Assembly: GCA_037444185.1 (NCBI GenBank)
Contig: JBBIMW010000009.1
Location: forward strand, 1 to 62,781
DNA length: 62,781 nucleotides
DNA from: JAILZP01 sp037444185
Lineage (GTDB): Bacteria > Bacillota > Desulfotomaculia > Desulfotomaculales > Desulfocucumaceae
Direction: 5' to 3'
Below the pieces are notes generated by a model. The model saw only the letters and a list, made by a program, of their open reading frames with translations, did no database searches and had not been told where the DNA came from. Within the stretch, counting starts at the first letter, position 1. Every line of letters starts with the position of its first letter. Made by a program: the position numbers and the translations under genes. Shown here piece after piece: positions 1 to 8,045 of the stretch.

Positions 1-21
1 AGGATGTAGGGAGGTTTTCGC

Positions 22-918
22 GTGGGCCGTGTGACGGGCCGGGAGGCCGAAAAAAACAGATTCAATGCGCCGGCCCCGCCGGTGTGGCTGGGGCGGCTGT
101 CCGCCGACGGCCTGGCCGTGCTGGGGTTTTTGCTGCTGGCATGTTTTGTTCTGGCCGGTGTTTTTGCGCCCTTACTGTCCCCCCACGATCCCGCGGCGGT
201 GGATCTGGGAAAGAGGTTTTTGCCTTCCAGCGAGGTCTATCCCCTGGGGACCGATCACCTGGGGCGCTGTGTTTTTTCCAGAATAATATGGGGGACCAGG
301 GTTTCCTTGAGCACCTCCGTAATTGTGCTGATCACCATATTGTTCATCAGCGTGCCTTATGGTATGCTGGCGGGCTGGTGCGGCGGCAGGGTGGACAATT
401 TGCTGATGCGGCTGGTGGACACCATTCTGGCCTTCCCGCGGCTGGTCTTCGCCCTGGTGATAGCCGGCATGCTGGGGCCCAGCCTGATCAATGTCATGCT
501 GGCCCTGGCGGCGGTGTCCTGGGTGCGTTTCGCCCGGCTGGTGAGGGGCTTCGTCATACAAATAAAGGAACGGGAATTTATACTGGCGGCCCGGGCCTGC
601 GGCACACCCCCCTGGCGTATTGTATGCACCCACATACTGCCGAATATCGCAGGCCCTCTGCTGGTGCTGGCCACCCTGGACATGGGATGGATTATCCTCG
701 GCATTTCGGGGCTTTCCTTCCTGGGCCTGGGTGCCCAGCCCCCTGTCCCCGAGTGGGGGGCCATGCTGAACGACAGCCGGATCTATTTTCAGGTGGCGCC
801 GGGGCTGATGCTATACCCGGGCCTGGCCATCATGCTGGCCGTGCTTTCCTTCAACCTTTTGGGGGACGGCCTCAGGGACGCCATGGACCCGCGGGGCTTC
901 AGCCGGCAAAAAGATTGA
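22..918 (+). CDS. Peptide/nickel-type ABC importer permease (DppC/NikC family)
   Basis: Inner-membrane channel subunit of the dipeptide/oligopeptide/nickel importer family. The 298-residue product has an N-terminal membrane segment (about residues 31-52), the family block YPLGTDHLGR (about 74-83), and the cytoplasmic coupling loop EREFILAARACGTPPW (about 182-197) that docks on the ATPase, with further hydrophobic segments around it. GTG at 22 is chosen because GGGAGG stands 7 bases upstream. Bases 4-9 (ATG TAG) look like the last sense codon and stop of a preceding gene, expected to be the partner DppB/NikB permease outside the window. Two ATPase genes follow in the same direction. The substrate cannot be read from the permease: peptides, nickel or a metal chelate are all possible for the family. 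Confidence 0.93.
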   Translation: MGRVTGREAEKNRFNAPAPPVWLGRLSADGLAVLGFLLLACFVLAGVFAPLLSPHDPAAVDLGKRFLPSSEVYPLGTDHLGRCVFSRIIWGTRVSLSTSVIVLITILFISVPYGMLAGWCGGRVDNLLMRLVDTILAFPRLVFALVIAGMLGPSLINVMLALAAVSWVRFARLVRGFVIQIKEREFILAARACGTPPWRIVCTHILPNIAGPLLVLATLDMGWIILGISGLSFLGLGAQPPVPEWGAMLNDSRIYFQVAPGLMLYPGLAIMLAVLSFNLLGDGLRDAMDPRGFSRQKD

Positions 919-962
919 AAAGAGAACTATTTTCAATTACGGGAATGGGGAAGTGGCGGTCA

Positions 963-2009
963 ATGCTGACGGTGAAGGATCTGACGGTCGGATACCGGGC
1001 GAAGGGCGGACTGGTGAGGGCTGTGGACAGCGTGGGCTTTAATCTTGACCGGGGCCAGTTGCTGGGACTGGTGGGGGAGAGCGGCTGCGGTAAAAGCACG
1101 GTGGCCCTGGCGCTGATGGGCCTTCAGGATGGAAACGCCCTGGTGAAAGGGAATGTGGTGCTTTCAGGGCGGCGGATTCCCCTGGGACTGATAAGAAACG
1201 GCTTTTCCTGGCGGGAGGTGCGGGGGAAAATGCTGGCTTATGTGCCGCAGGATCCGCACACCGGACTGAACCCTATGATGAGGGTGGGGTTCCAGGTGGA
1301 GGAGGCCGTCCTGGCGCACCGCAGCCTGTCCCGCCGCCAGGCCCGGGATGAGGCCCTGAACATGCTGAAAAAAGTCAATATCTCTGCACCTGAGCGGGCT
1401 TACCGCAGCTATCCCCACCAGCTTTCCGGAGGGCAGCGGCAGCGGGTGCTCCTGGCCATGGCCATGGCCCAAAGACCCCAGGTGCTGCTGGCGGACGAGC
1501 CCACCACCGCCCTGGATGTCACCACCCAGGCCCAAATACTGGGCGAGATCAGGGGGCTGGCGTTGGAGGCCGGAAGTTCGGTGATTCTCATCACCCATGA
1601 CCTTGGGGTGGCGGCGGGTCTGGTCCACCACGTGGCGGTGATGTATGCCGGCAGGCTGGTGGAGGTGGGACCGGCGGCGGATGTCTTAAATTCCCCCGCC
1701 CACCCGTACACCGTGGCTTTGTTGAATTCTTTCCCGCGTTTGGGGTGCAAGGACAGGCTGAGCCCGGTGCCAGGACAGCCGCCTTCTTTGCTTGCTTTGC
1801 CTCCGGGCTGCGCTTTTCACCCCCGCTGTCCTTCGGCGGAAGTTTTGTGCCGGAGGCTCATTCCGCCGCTTAGGCCCTTCGGCGGGAGCCGGGCCGTTGC
1901 CTGTAGCCGCTTGGGACCGGCACCGCGGGACAACCCCGCCGGGGAGGCGGACGGGGACCGGCAGACGGGATTCCGTGAAGACAAAAGGAGGGAGGTTTTA
2001 CCGGCTTGA
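963..2009 (+). CDS. Peptide/nickel-type ABC importer ATPase (DppD/NikD family)
   Basis: First of two ATPases that power the importer from the cytoplasmic face. Walker A GESGCGKST is at about residues 38-46, the signature LSGGQRQRV at about 153-161, and Walker B with LLADEPTTALD at about 173-184. The C-terminal oligopeptide-transporter extension is present, with CAFHPRC near residue 282, giving the 348-residue length usual for the family. The open frame runs much further 5', but that part overlaps the permease in another frame and has no ATPase homology; ATG at 963 is used because GGGGAAG lies upstream and the conserved MLTVKDLTVGY start follows. The stop overlaps the next gene's TTG start, so the two ATPases are probably translationally coupled. 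Confidence 0.92.
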   Translation: MLTVKDLTVGYRAKGGLVRAVDSVGFNLDRGQLLGLVGESGCGKSTVALALMGLQDGNALVKGNVVLSGRRIPLGLIRNGFSWREVRGKMLAYVPQDPHTGLNPMMRVGFQVEEAVLAHRSLSRRQARDEALNMLKKVNISAPERAYRSYPHQLSGGQRQRVLLAMAMAQRPQVLLADEPTTALDVTTQAQILGEIRGLALEAGSSVILITHDLGVAAGLVHHVAVMYAGRLVEVGPAADVLNSPAHPYTVALLNSFPRLGCKDRLSPVPGQPPSLLALPPGCAFHPRCPSAEVLCRRLIPPLRPFGGSRAVACSRLGPAPRDNPAGEADGDRQTGFREDKRREVLPA

Positions 2010-2959
2010 GCCTGTTGGAGATAACAGGGCTGGTCAAGCACTACCCGGCGGCGGCCGGAGGGCGCAGCCGGTTGATAAGGGCCGTGGACGGCGTGACTTT
2101 GGCAGTGGCCCCGGGAGAGGTGCTGGGGCTGGTGGGGGAGAGCGGCTGCGGCAAAAGCACCCTGGGCCGGCTGGCGGTTGGGTTGGAATATCCCACGGCC
2201 GGCTGTGTGCGGTTTCTCGGCAAAGAACTCGCCGCTTGCTCCCGGAATGAACTGCGGGCGGCCAGACGGCAGCTTCAGATAATATTCCAGGACCCCGCCG
2301 CCTCCCTCGATCCCCGCTGGACGGTGGGGTCATTGGTGGCTGAGCCGCTGGTGAACTACCGGGCGGGGTCCGGGGAGGAAATAAAATGCAGGGTGGAGCA
2401 CCTCATGGAACTGGTGGGTCTTGAGCCGGCGCAGGCCGGCCGCCATCCCCACCAGCTTTCCGGCGGGCAGCGGCAGCGGGTCAGCATTGCCCGGGCCCTG
2501 GCCCTTCATCCCCGGCTTATTGTCTGCGACGAGCCGGTGTCCAGCCTGGATGTTTCCATAAGGGCGCAGATACTGAATCTTCTGCGGGATCTCAAGGAAA
2601 GGCTGGGGATGGCCTATCTGTTCATTTCCCACGATCTGGCGGCGGTGAGTTATCTGGCCGACCGGGTGGCGGTGATGTATCTGGGCAGGATTGTGGAGGT
2701 GCTCAAGGCCGGAAGTTTTTTGAAAGATGCCCGGCACCCGTACACCCGCGCCTTGCTGGCGGCGGTGACAGGTTTTTCGCCGGGCGGGGGGATCCCGGTC
2801 GTGCCGTTGGCGGGCGAGCCGCCGGACCCCGGCAGCCCGCCCCCCGGCTGCCGGTTCCACCCCCGCTGCCCCGGGGCCATGAATGTTTGCGGACGGGAGG
2901 ACCCGACGCTGACGGCGGAGGAATCCGGGCATCTGGTGGCCTGCCATTTCGCAGGTTAG
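2006..2959 (+). CDS. Peptide/nickel-type ABC importer ATPase (DppF/NikE family)
   Basis: Second ATPase of the importer, 317 residues, expected to pair with the product of the preceding gene. Walker A GESGCGKST is at about residues 44-52, signature LSGGQRQRV at about 151-159, Walker B with LIVCDEPVSSLD at about 171-182, H-loop in LFISHDLAAV, and the family C-terminal motif CRFHPRC near 281. Start is TTG at 2006, overlapping the upstream stop (TTGA), with GGAGGG about 13 bases before it. The two ATPases carry the same Walker A, as is common in DppD/DppF pairs. A gap of 134 bases separates it from the first binding-protein gene and holds a short hairpin (GGCCGGC at 3003 with GCCGGCC at 3035). 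Confidence 0.92.
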   Translation: MSLLEITGLVKHYPAAAGGRSRLIRAVDGVTLAVAPGEVLGLVGESGCGKSTLGRLAVGLEYPTAGCVRFLGKELAACSRNELRAARRQLQIIFQDPAASLDPRWTVGSLVAEPLVNYRAGSGEEIKCRVEHLMELVGLEPAQAGRHPHQLSGGQRQRVSIARALALHPRLIVCDEPVSSLDVSIRAQILNLLRDLKERLGMAYLFISHDLAAVSYLADRVAVMYLGRIVEVLKAGSFLKDARHPYTRALLAAVTGFSPGGGIPVVPLAGEPPDPGSPPPGCRFHPRCPGAMNVCGREDPTLTAEESGHLVACHFAG

Positions 2960-3093
2960 AGGCCGGAGTTTGGAGTTTTGAAATTCATGTGGGTTTTACG
3001 TTGGCCGGCTGTAAAGGGGCATTTTTGAGATTTCGCCGGCCATAATCCAGTCCGTTGTTTTACTTAAAAAAGCTGAAAATTGGAGGTACAGTA

Positions 3094-4665
3094 ATGCATC
3101 ATTTAAAGAAAGCGCTGGCAGGACTGATTTTTCTGGCATTTCTTACGCCCATGCTGGCTGGCTGTGGCGGCAATGCCGGGGAAACGAAGGCCAAGACCCA
3201 GGCCAAAGCCCAGGAGCTGATCATCGGCGAGCAATTCGACCTGGGGGGGTATGATCCTTCCGGACCCATGTCTTCCTTTGTACGATCCCTTATTTTCAAT
3301 AATCTGGTTGAATTGGATCTGGATTTTAAAAAGGTTCCTGGTCTGGCCGAGTCCTGGAGCATGGAGCCGGACGGAAAAACATGGGTGTTTAAGTTGAGGC
3401 GTGATGTAGTCTTTCACGACGGCGCCCCCTTTGACGCCCAGGCCGCCAAAACAAACCTCGAATGGCACATGAAGGGCGCGAACAAAGGCTGGCTTTCTTC
3501 CATCAGCAGCATTGAAACACCCGACCCTCACACTTTGGTGGTCAAACACAAAACCCCGGTGTTTACCTTTGCTTCGGATCTGACCCCTCCTTTTCTGGCC
3601 ATGGTCAGCCCCAAAACCATCGGGCCGGACGGCAAGCTGACGGCGGCGGCGGGCACCGGGCCTTTCAGGCTGGCCTCCTGGGAAAAGGACAGCACCTTCG
3701 TTATGGAGCGCAACGACAAATATTTCGGCGGCGTGCCCAATCTGACCAAAATAACTTTCAAGGTTATTCCGGACGCGGAAACCCGGGCCATGGCCCTTGA
3801 ATCGGGACAAATCGACATGATGAGCGGCCGTGAGGCGCTGACCGCCGTCCAAAGGTTTAAAAGCAATCCCGGGATTAAAATTGTCAAGCGCATGGGTCAG
3901 ACATCAGAAGTGATGTTTTTCAACACAGACAGGCCGCCCTTCGACGATCTGAAAATACGCCAGGCCGTGGCCCACGCCGTTAACCTGCAGGAAATGGTGC
4001 CAAAGCTCCTGGGGGATCTGGCGGAGCCGCCAAAAAATTTCTTTTCCCCCGCGTATGGTGATTATCTCCAGCCCAATCCCGCCGTGCCGAAGTTCGATCA
4101 GTCCAAGTCGAAGGAACTGCTGGCCGGGGCCGGCTGGAAGGATACAAACGGGGACGGCATTCTGGAAAAGGGAGGTAAAGATCTAAAAGCTGTTCTTTAT
4201 TTCGGGGCAAAAAATGCCGAGGATAAAATTCTCAGCACCGCCATTCAGTCTGAATTGAAAAAAGTGGGCATGAACATCGAATTGCGGGCCGTGGAGGATG
4301 CAGCCCTCCGGCAGGCTCTGGAAAAGAGGGAATACGATTTGATTATGTTGGGCCAGTGGTTTGTCCCCCACGACGACCCCACCTCCCACTACCAGAGAGG
4401 GTACTGGCACAGCAAGTCAACTTATAAAGTGTATACGTCACCGGGACTGGACGGGCTGATCGACCGGCTGGCGGCGTCCCTGGACGCCAAAGAGCGCATT
4501 GCCCTGCACCATCAGATACAGGCCAAGGTATTGGAAAATACGCCGGTACTGGTGGTTTTTCACCGCAATAATGTCATGGTCATGAAAAAGAATATCGACA
4601 ATTTCAAGTGCTCTGTGGGCACCTGGCAGATATTCCGGGGGCTTGTTGAGACTAAAGTCAACTGA
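3094..4665 (+). CDS. ABC transporter substrate-binding lipoprotein (SBP_bac_5 family), copy 1
   Basis: Extracytoplasmic binding protein of the peptide/nickel family, 523 residues. ATG at 3094 is preferred over an upstream in-frame start because GGAGG at 3082-3086 is well placed and a lipoprotein leader follows, with lipobox LAGC and Cys24 as the predicted lipid anchor. The mature part shows the family core: VFHDGAPFDAQAAK (about residues 100-113), GTGPFRLASW (about 187-196) and the DLKIRQAVAHAVN helix near 284. It is followed by a methyltransferase gene and two further binding proteins, so the importer seems to have three alternative receptors. The ligand is unknown. Confidence 0.9.
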   Translation: MHHLKKALAGLIFLAFLTPMLAGCGGNAGETKAKTQAKAQELIIGEQFDLGGYDPSGPMSSFVRSLIFNNLVELDLDFKKVPGLAESWSMEPDGKTWVFKLRRDVVFHDGAPFDAQAAKTNLEWHMKGANKGWLSSISSIETPDPHTLVVKHKTPVFTFASDLTPPFLAMVSPKTIGPDGKLTAAAGTGPFRLASWEKDSTFVMERNDKYFGGVPNLTKITFKVIPDAETRAMALESGQIDMMSGREALTAVQRFKSNPGIKIVKRMGQTSEVMFFNTDRPPFDDLKIRQAVAHAVNLQEMVPKLLGDLAEPPKNFFSPAYGDYLQPNPAVPKFDQSKSKELLAGAGWKDTNGDGILEKGGKDLKAVLYFGAKNAEDKILSTAIQSELKKVGMNIELRAVEDAALRQALEKREYDLIMLGQWFVPHDDPTSHYQRGYWHSKSTYKVYTSPGLDGLIDRLAASLDAKERIALHHQIQAKVLENTPVLVVFHRNNVMVMKKNIDNFKCSVGTWQIFRGLVETKVN

Positions 4666-4761
4666 TTTTGAGGCGGTTTTAAAAAACCATTATTTTGCGG
4701 GTGTGTGATCAATCCCCCGGCAAGATGTATACGTCAATTGCGGGATCAAGGAGGGGTGCGG

Positions 4762-5628
4762 GTGCAGATTGACAGGCCCGGTTTTTGGAAAGAGATCTGG
4801 AGCGGGGCGAATAAAAATTCTCTATATGCCCGGCGGCGCCCCGGCGCGGATCAGTTGGATTACTGGAACCGCATGGCTGGCCGTTTTGAACGGATGGCCA
4901 GGCAGGGCCGCGCAAAAAAGCGTGTGGAAAGGGTGATGAACTGGCTGGAACAGCACGGAGTCCTGCATCCCGGCGTGGAGGCGCTGGATATCGGCGCCGG
5001 AACGGGTGTATTTACCGTTCCCCTGGCCGGACGGGCAGCGCGGGTGACGGCCCTGGAGCCGGCCCCGGCCATGCTGGCCGCCCTGCAGAAAAGGGTTGAG
5101 GCGGAGGGACTTGTGAACGTCATTTATCTTGACCGGGAATGGGAGAAAGTTGACCCGGCAGCCGAAGGTCTGGCCGGCGGGTTCGACCTGGTCTTTGCGT
5201 CACTGACGCCGGGAGTGAGGGATACAGATACTCTCATGAAAATGACGGCCTGCTCCCGGGGCTGGTGTTTCCTGTGCGACTTCGCCGGCCGGCGGCGGGT
5301 CCCGGCCCGGGAGGAATTGTGGCGGCTGATTGTCGGTGAGGAAATGCCTTTGCCGGGCCACGACATTGTCTATCCCCTCAACTACCTCTACGCCTCGGGG
5401 TATTGTCCTTCTTTTCAGGTGTGGGCGGACGAGTGGGACGAGGATCTGGCGGTGGATGAAGCGATGGCCGGGCTGTTGGATTTTTTCCGGGTCTACACTG
5501 AGATCACCCCGGAGATCGAGAAAATAATCTCCGGGTACGTGGAGTATTTTTCGGTGGATGGTATCTTCAGTGAAAAATACAGTGTGCGTTTGGGAATGAT
5601 CCTCTGGCCGGCGCGTCCGGGCCGGTAA
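4762..5628 (+). CDS. Class I SAM-dependent methyltransferase
   Basis: Predicted cytoplasmic methyltransferase of 288 residues with a Rossmann-type SAM site: motif I LDIGAGTGVFTVPLA at about residues 74-88 and an acidic ribose-binding residue in the next strand (TALEP). GTG at 4762 is chosen because AAGGAGG at 4748-4754 stands 7 bases upstream; the open frame could start earlier but has no better site. An N-terminal tract rich in aromatic and basic residues (FWKEIWSGANKN, then DYWNRMAGRFERM) precedes the catalytic fold. It lies between binding-protein genes of an importer operon, which hints that it modifies the imported compound or a small metal ligand, but no substrate can be deduced. Confidence 0.8.
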   Translation: MQIDRPGFWKEIWSGANKNSLYARRRPGADQLDYWNRMAGRFERMARQGRAKKRVERVMNWLEQHGVLHPGVEALDIGAGTGVFTVPLAGRAARVTALEPAPAMLAALQKRVEAEGLVNVIYLDREWEKVDPAAEGLAGGFDLVFASLTPGVRDTDTLMKMTACSRGWCFLCDFAGRRRVPAREELWRLIVGEEMPLPGHDIVYPLNYLYASGYCPSFQVWADEWDEDLAVDEAMAGLLDFFRVYTEITPEIEKIISGYVEYFSVDGIFSEKYSVRLGMILWPARPGR

Positions 5629-5669
5629 TCAACACAAAGGTCTTCCATTTTTTGATCGAGGTGAAAAAA

Positions 5670-7217
5670 ATGAGATTTTCAAAACATTTGCTTGTCCTGC
5701 TGGTTATCATACTTGCTGCGGGGCTGGCCGGGTGCGCCGGGAAACAAAAAGGGGCGCAGGAGGCAAAACAGGAACTGGTGATCGGTGTCGGGAGAGACTT
5801 TTACAACGGTCCGGACAGCGGCAGTTTTCTCCACGGCAGTGCGGGCGTGTGGGAAAGTCTTACGTATCTTAATGAAAACCTGGTTCCGGCGCCGCAACTG
5901 GCTGAAAGGCTTATACCGGACGAAACGGGCAAAGTGTGGACGGTTTACCTGCGTCAGGGCGTAAAGTTTCACGACGGCACGCCGCTCAACGCAGAAGCGG
6001 TGGTGAAGAGCGTTAAAAGATTGAAAGACAGGCCAAAGCTGGATGAATACGGTACGTTTACGAGCCTGGAAAAGGTGGAGGCCGTAAGTGACTATGAAGT
6101 AAAGTTTACCTACGGCAAGCCTGAGCCGGCTTTCCCGGCCAGGGTGGCCTATCACGGCTGCCCGGTGTTCAGCCCCAAAAGTTTTGATGAGAGCGGGAAG
6201 ATCACGTCCCCTTACGGCACGGGGCCATTTCAGTTCAGTGAATATAAAAAGGGTGAAGCCCTGGTGGTCACCCGCAACGACGGTTATTGGGGGGGTAAAC
6301 CAAAATTGGAGAAGGTGACTTTTAGAGTTATACCGGACCCCTCCACCCGGCTGGCTGCCTTGCAGACAGGTGAAATTCAGGCCGTGGCCGATGTGGGCGG
6401 CATTTTGCCGGATCAGGCCCTGGTAATCAAAAATAATGACAAGCTGGTTCTTTTGTCCCGGCCGGTGACTACCACTCATTATGTGCTTTTCAACAACAAG
6501 AGACCACCTTTTAATGACATGCGTCTGCGACAGGCAGTAAGTCTCCACCTGGACCGGCGGCAGTTGATCAAAGATGTGCTTGGCGGCTATGGTGAGCCGG
6601 CGGATACCGTTTTCACCCCCCTTGCCGGGACGTGGGCGGTCAATGGGTTGTGGAAGACGGATAAGGATAAGGCCCGGGAACTGGCCGCGCACGCAGTGGC
6701 CGGCCCGCCGCGCAAAGTGCTGTTCGTCATCAACTCGGCATTGGCCAACCGCTGGCCTTATAAGCCAATGGCGGAAATATTGCAGTCCGAACTTAAAGGT
6801 CTCGGTTTAGAGGTGGAGCTAAAGTTGTTGGAGGCCGGCGCCTGGAAGGATGTGTTGGAAAAAGGAGAGTACAACATTACTTTATCTCCCTATACACTGA
6901 TGACCGGCGACCCTGATTTTTTCTTCGGCCGGTGGATCCATTCCAAGGGGCAGATGAACATACAGCGGGGTATAGGCTTTAGCAATCCTGAAGCGGACAA
7001 ACTGGTGGAGGCGGCCGCAGCCGGGCTGGATCAGGCGAAAAGGCAGCAGCTCTATAGTGATCTGCAGCGGTTAATAGCCCGGGATGTGCCTCTGAGCCCG
7101 GTCTACCACGACGCATGTCTGTACGCCACCGGAAAAGAAGTGCGCGATCTGAAACTTGATCCCTTCTTCAAGCCGAGTCTTGATAAAGCCTGGGTAGGGA
7201 ACAAAGCGAACCGGTGA
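5670..7217 (+). CDS. ABC transporter substrate-binding lipoprotein (SBP_bac_5 family), copy 2
   Basis: Second receptor of the operon, 515 residues. ATG at 5670 follows GAGGTG at 5658-5663. The leader ends in lipobox LAGC with Cys22 as the predicted lipidated residue. Family blocks are VKFHDGTPLNAEAVVKSV (about residues 100-117), GTGPFQFSEYKKG and the MRLRQAVSLHLDRRQ helix. Its first 37 residues are nearly identical to those of the third binding protein (start 8046), with only four substitutions, while the mature parts have diverged strongly. The gap after the methyltransferase is only about 40 bases, so they are likely co-transcribed. The ligand is unknown. Confidence 0.9.
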   Translation: MRFSKHLLVLLVIILAAGLAGCAGKQKGAQEAKQELVIGVGRDFYNGPDSGSFLHGSAGVWESLTYLNENLVPAPQLAERLIPDETGKVWTVYLRQGVKFHDGTPLNAEAVVKSVKRLKDRPKLDEYGTFTSLEKVEAVSDYEVKFTYGKPEPAFPARVAYHGCPVFSPKSFDESGKITSPYGTGPFQFSEYKKGEALVVTRNDGYWGGKPKLEKVTFRVIPDPSTRLAALQTGEIQAVADVGGILPDQALVIKNNDKLVLLSRPVTTTHYVLFNNKRPPFNDMRLRQAVSLHLDRRQLIKDVLGGYGEPADTVFTPLAGTWAVNGLWKTDKDKARELAAHAVAGPPRKVLFVINSALANRWPYKPMAEILQSELKGLGLEVELKLLEAGAWKDVLEKGEYNITLSPYTLMTGDPDFFFGRWIHSKGQMNIQRGIGFSNPEADKLVEAAAAGLDQAKRQQLYSDLQRLIARDVPLSPVYHDACLYATGKEVRDLKLDPFFKPSLDKAWVGNKANR

Positions 7218-7258
7218 AATAATCTCCGGGCTGATTACTTGGAAAGCAGGGATGAATA

Positions 7259-8008
7259 ATGCAAGCCAAAAAAGACATTTTGCTCCTCGCCACTTATGGG
7301 ATGGAAATAGTGGAATGCGGCGGGACTCTGGTTAAGCATGTAATGGCTGGAGGGAACATTTACGCTGCCGTTTCGCTGGTGAGGACCAGGAACAGGGAGC
7401 AGGTGCGAAAGGCGGCCGGAGTGTTGGGCGTTAATGTGCGCTTCCTGGACTTTGAGAGCGGGGAATTAAAGGCTGACTTGGATTCAAAAATTAAAATAGT
7501 ACGCCTGATCAGGGAAATTCGTCCAGAGATTGTCATTACCCAGGATCCTGAACACTCTTATCTCGATCTTGATCCTGATCGGAGGGAGGCAATGGTTCTC
7601 TACATCGAAGCTGTCAGTCTGGCCGCAAGGGATTGGAAAATTGAGGAATGCGGTAATTTAAAAGCCCATCAGGTAAAAAGTGTTTATTTCATGACCCCGG
7701 AAAGACCAAATTGCGTGGTTGATGTTGCCGCTGTTTTCCACCTGAAAGAGCTGGCTATGAATGAACTGGCCGGCCAGCTGGTTTTCACTGCGGAGACTAT
7801 GGCTGAAAGGCTGCCGTTGAGTGCCATGAGTTACCTGCTGGCGGATTACCATCAGGTAAAGGATGTGCCGGTGGAACTGGGCCGGGCATTGCACCGGGAA
7901 ATGAACAGGGCCTTTCATATTTACCATGGGATATTCAGCCACTCCAGTTTTGTACTGGCGGAGCCTTTCCGCCGGGCTGGTCCCTTTGAGCTGGAGGGAC
8001 TGATTTAA
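7259..8008 (+). CDS. PIG-L/LmbE-like protein with degenerate metal-binding motif
   Basis: A 249-residue protein with the overall outline of PIG-L/LmbE N-acetylglucosaminyl deacetylases: a short strand leading into the first motif, ANR-type pattern LVRTRNREQVRKAAGVLGV, then FLDFESGEL and an IREIRPEIVIT strand. The family's zinc-binding AHPDDE is absent; the equivalent place reads LATYGMEIVECGG (about residues 10-22). The second site, normally HPDH, reads PEHSYLDLDPDRREA (about 96-110). Zinc hydrolysis by the usual mechanism therefore looks unlikely, and a binding or regulatory role is possible. ATG at 7259 is preceded by GCAGGGA. It sits between two binding-protein genes of the importer operon. 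Confidence 0.65.
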   Translation: MQAKKDILLLATYGMEIVECGGTLVKHVMAGGNIYAAVSLVRTRNREQVRKAAGVLGVNVRFLDFESGELKADLDSKIKIVRLIREIRPEIVITQDPEHSYLDLDPDRREAMVLYIEAVSLAARDWKIEECGNLKAHQVKSVYFMTPERPNCVVDVAAVFHLKELAMNELAGQLVFTAETMAERLPLSAMSYLLADYHQVKDVPVELGRALHREMNRAFHIYHGIFSHSSFVLAEPFRRAGPFELEGLI

Positions 8009-8045
8009 TGTGCAATGTCTGAAAAATAACTAAAGAGGTGAAAAA

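Noticed and set aside
84..962. Long 5' extension of the first ATPase frame across the permease gene
   Set aside because: The translation is not like any ABC protein, overlaps the clearly conserved permease in another frame, and a start with ribosome-binding site exists at 963.
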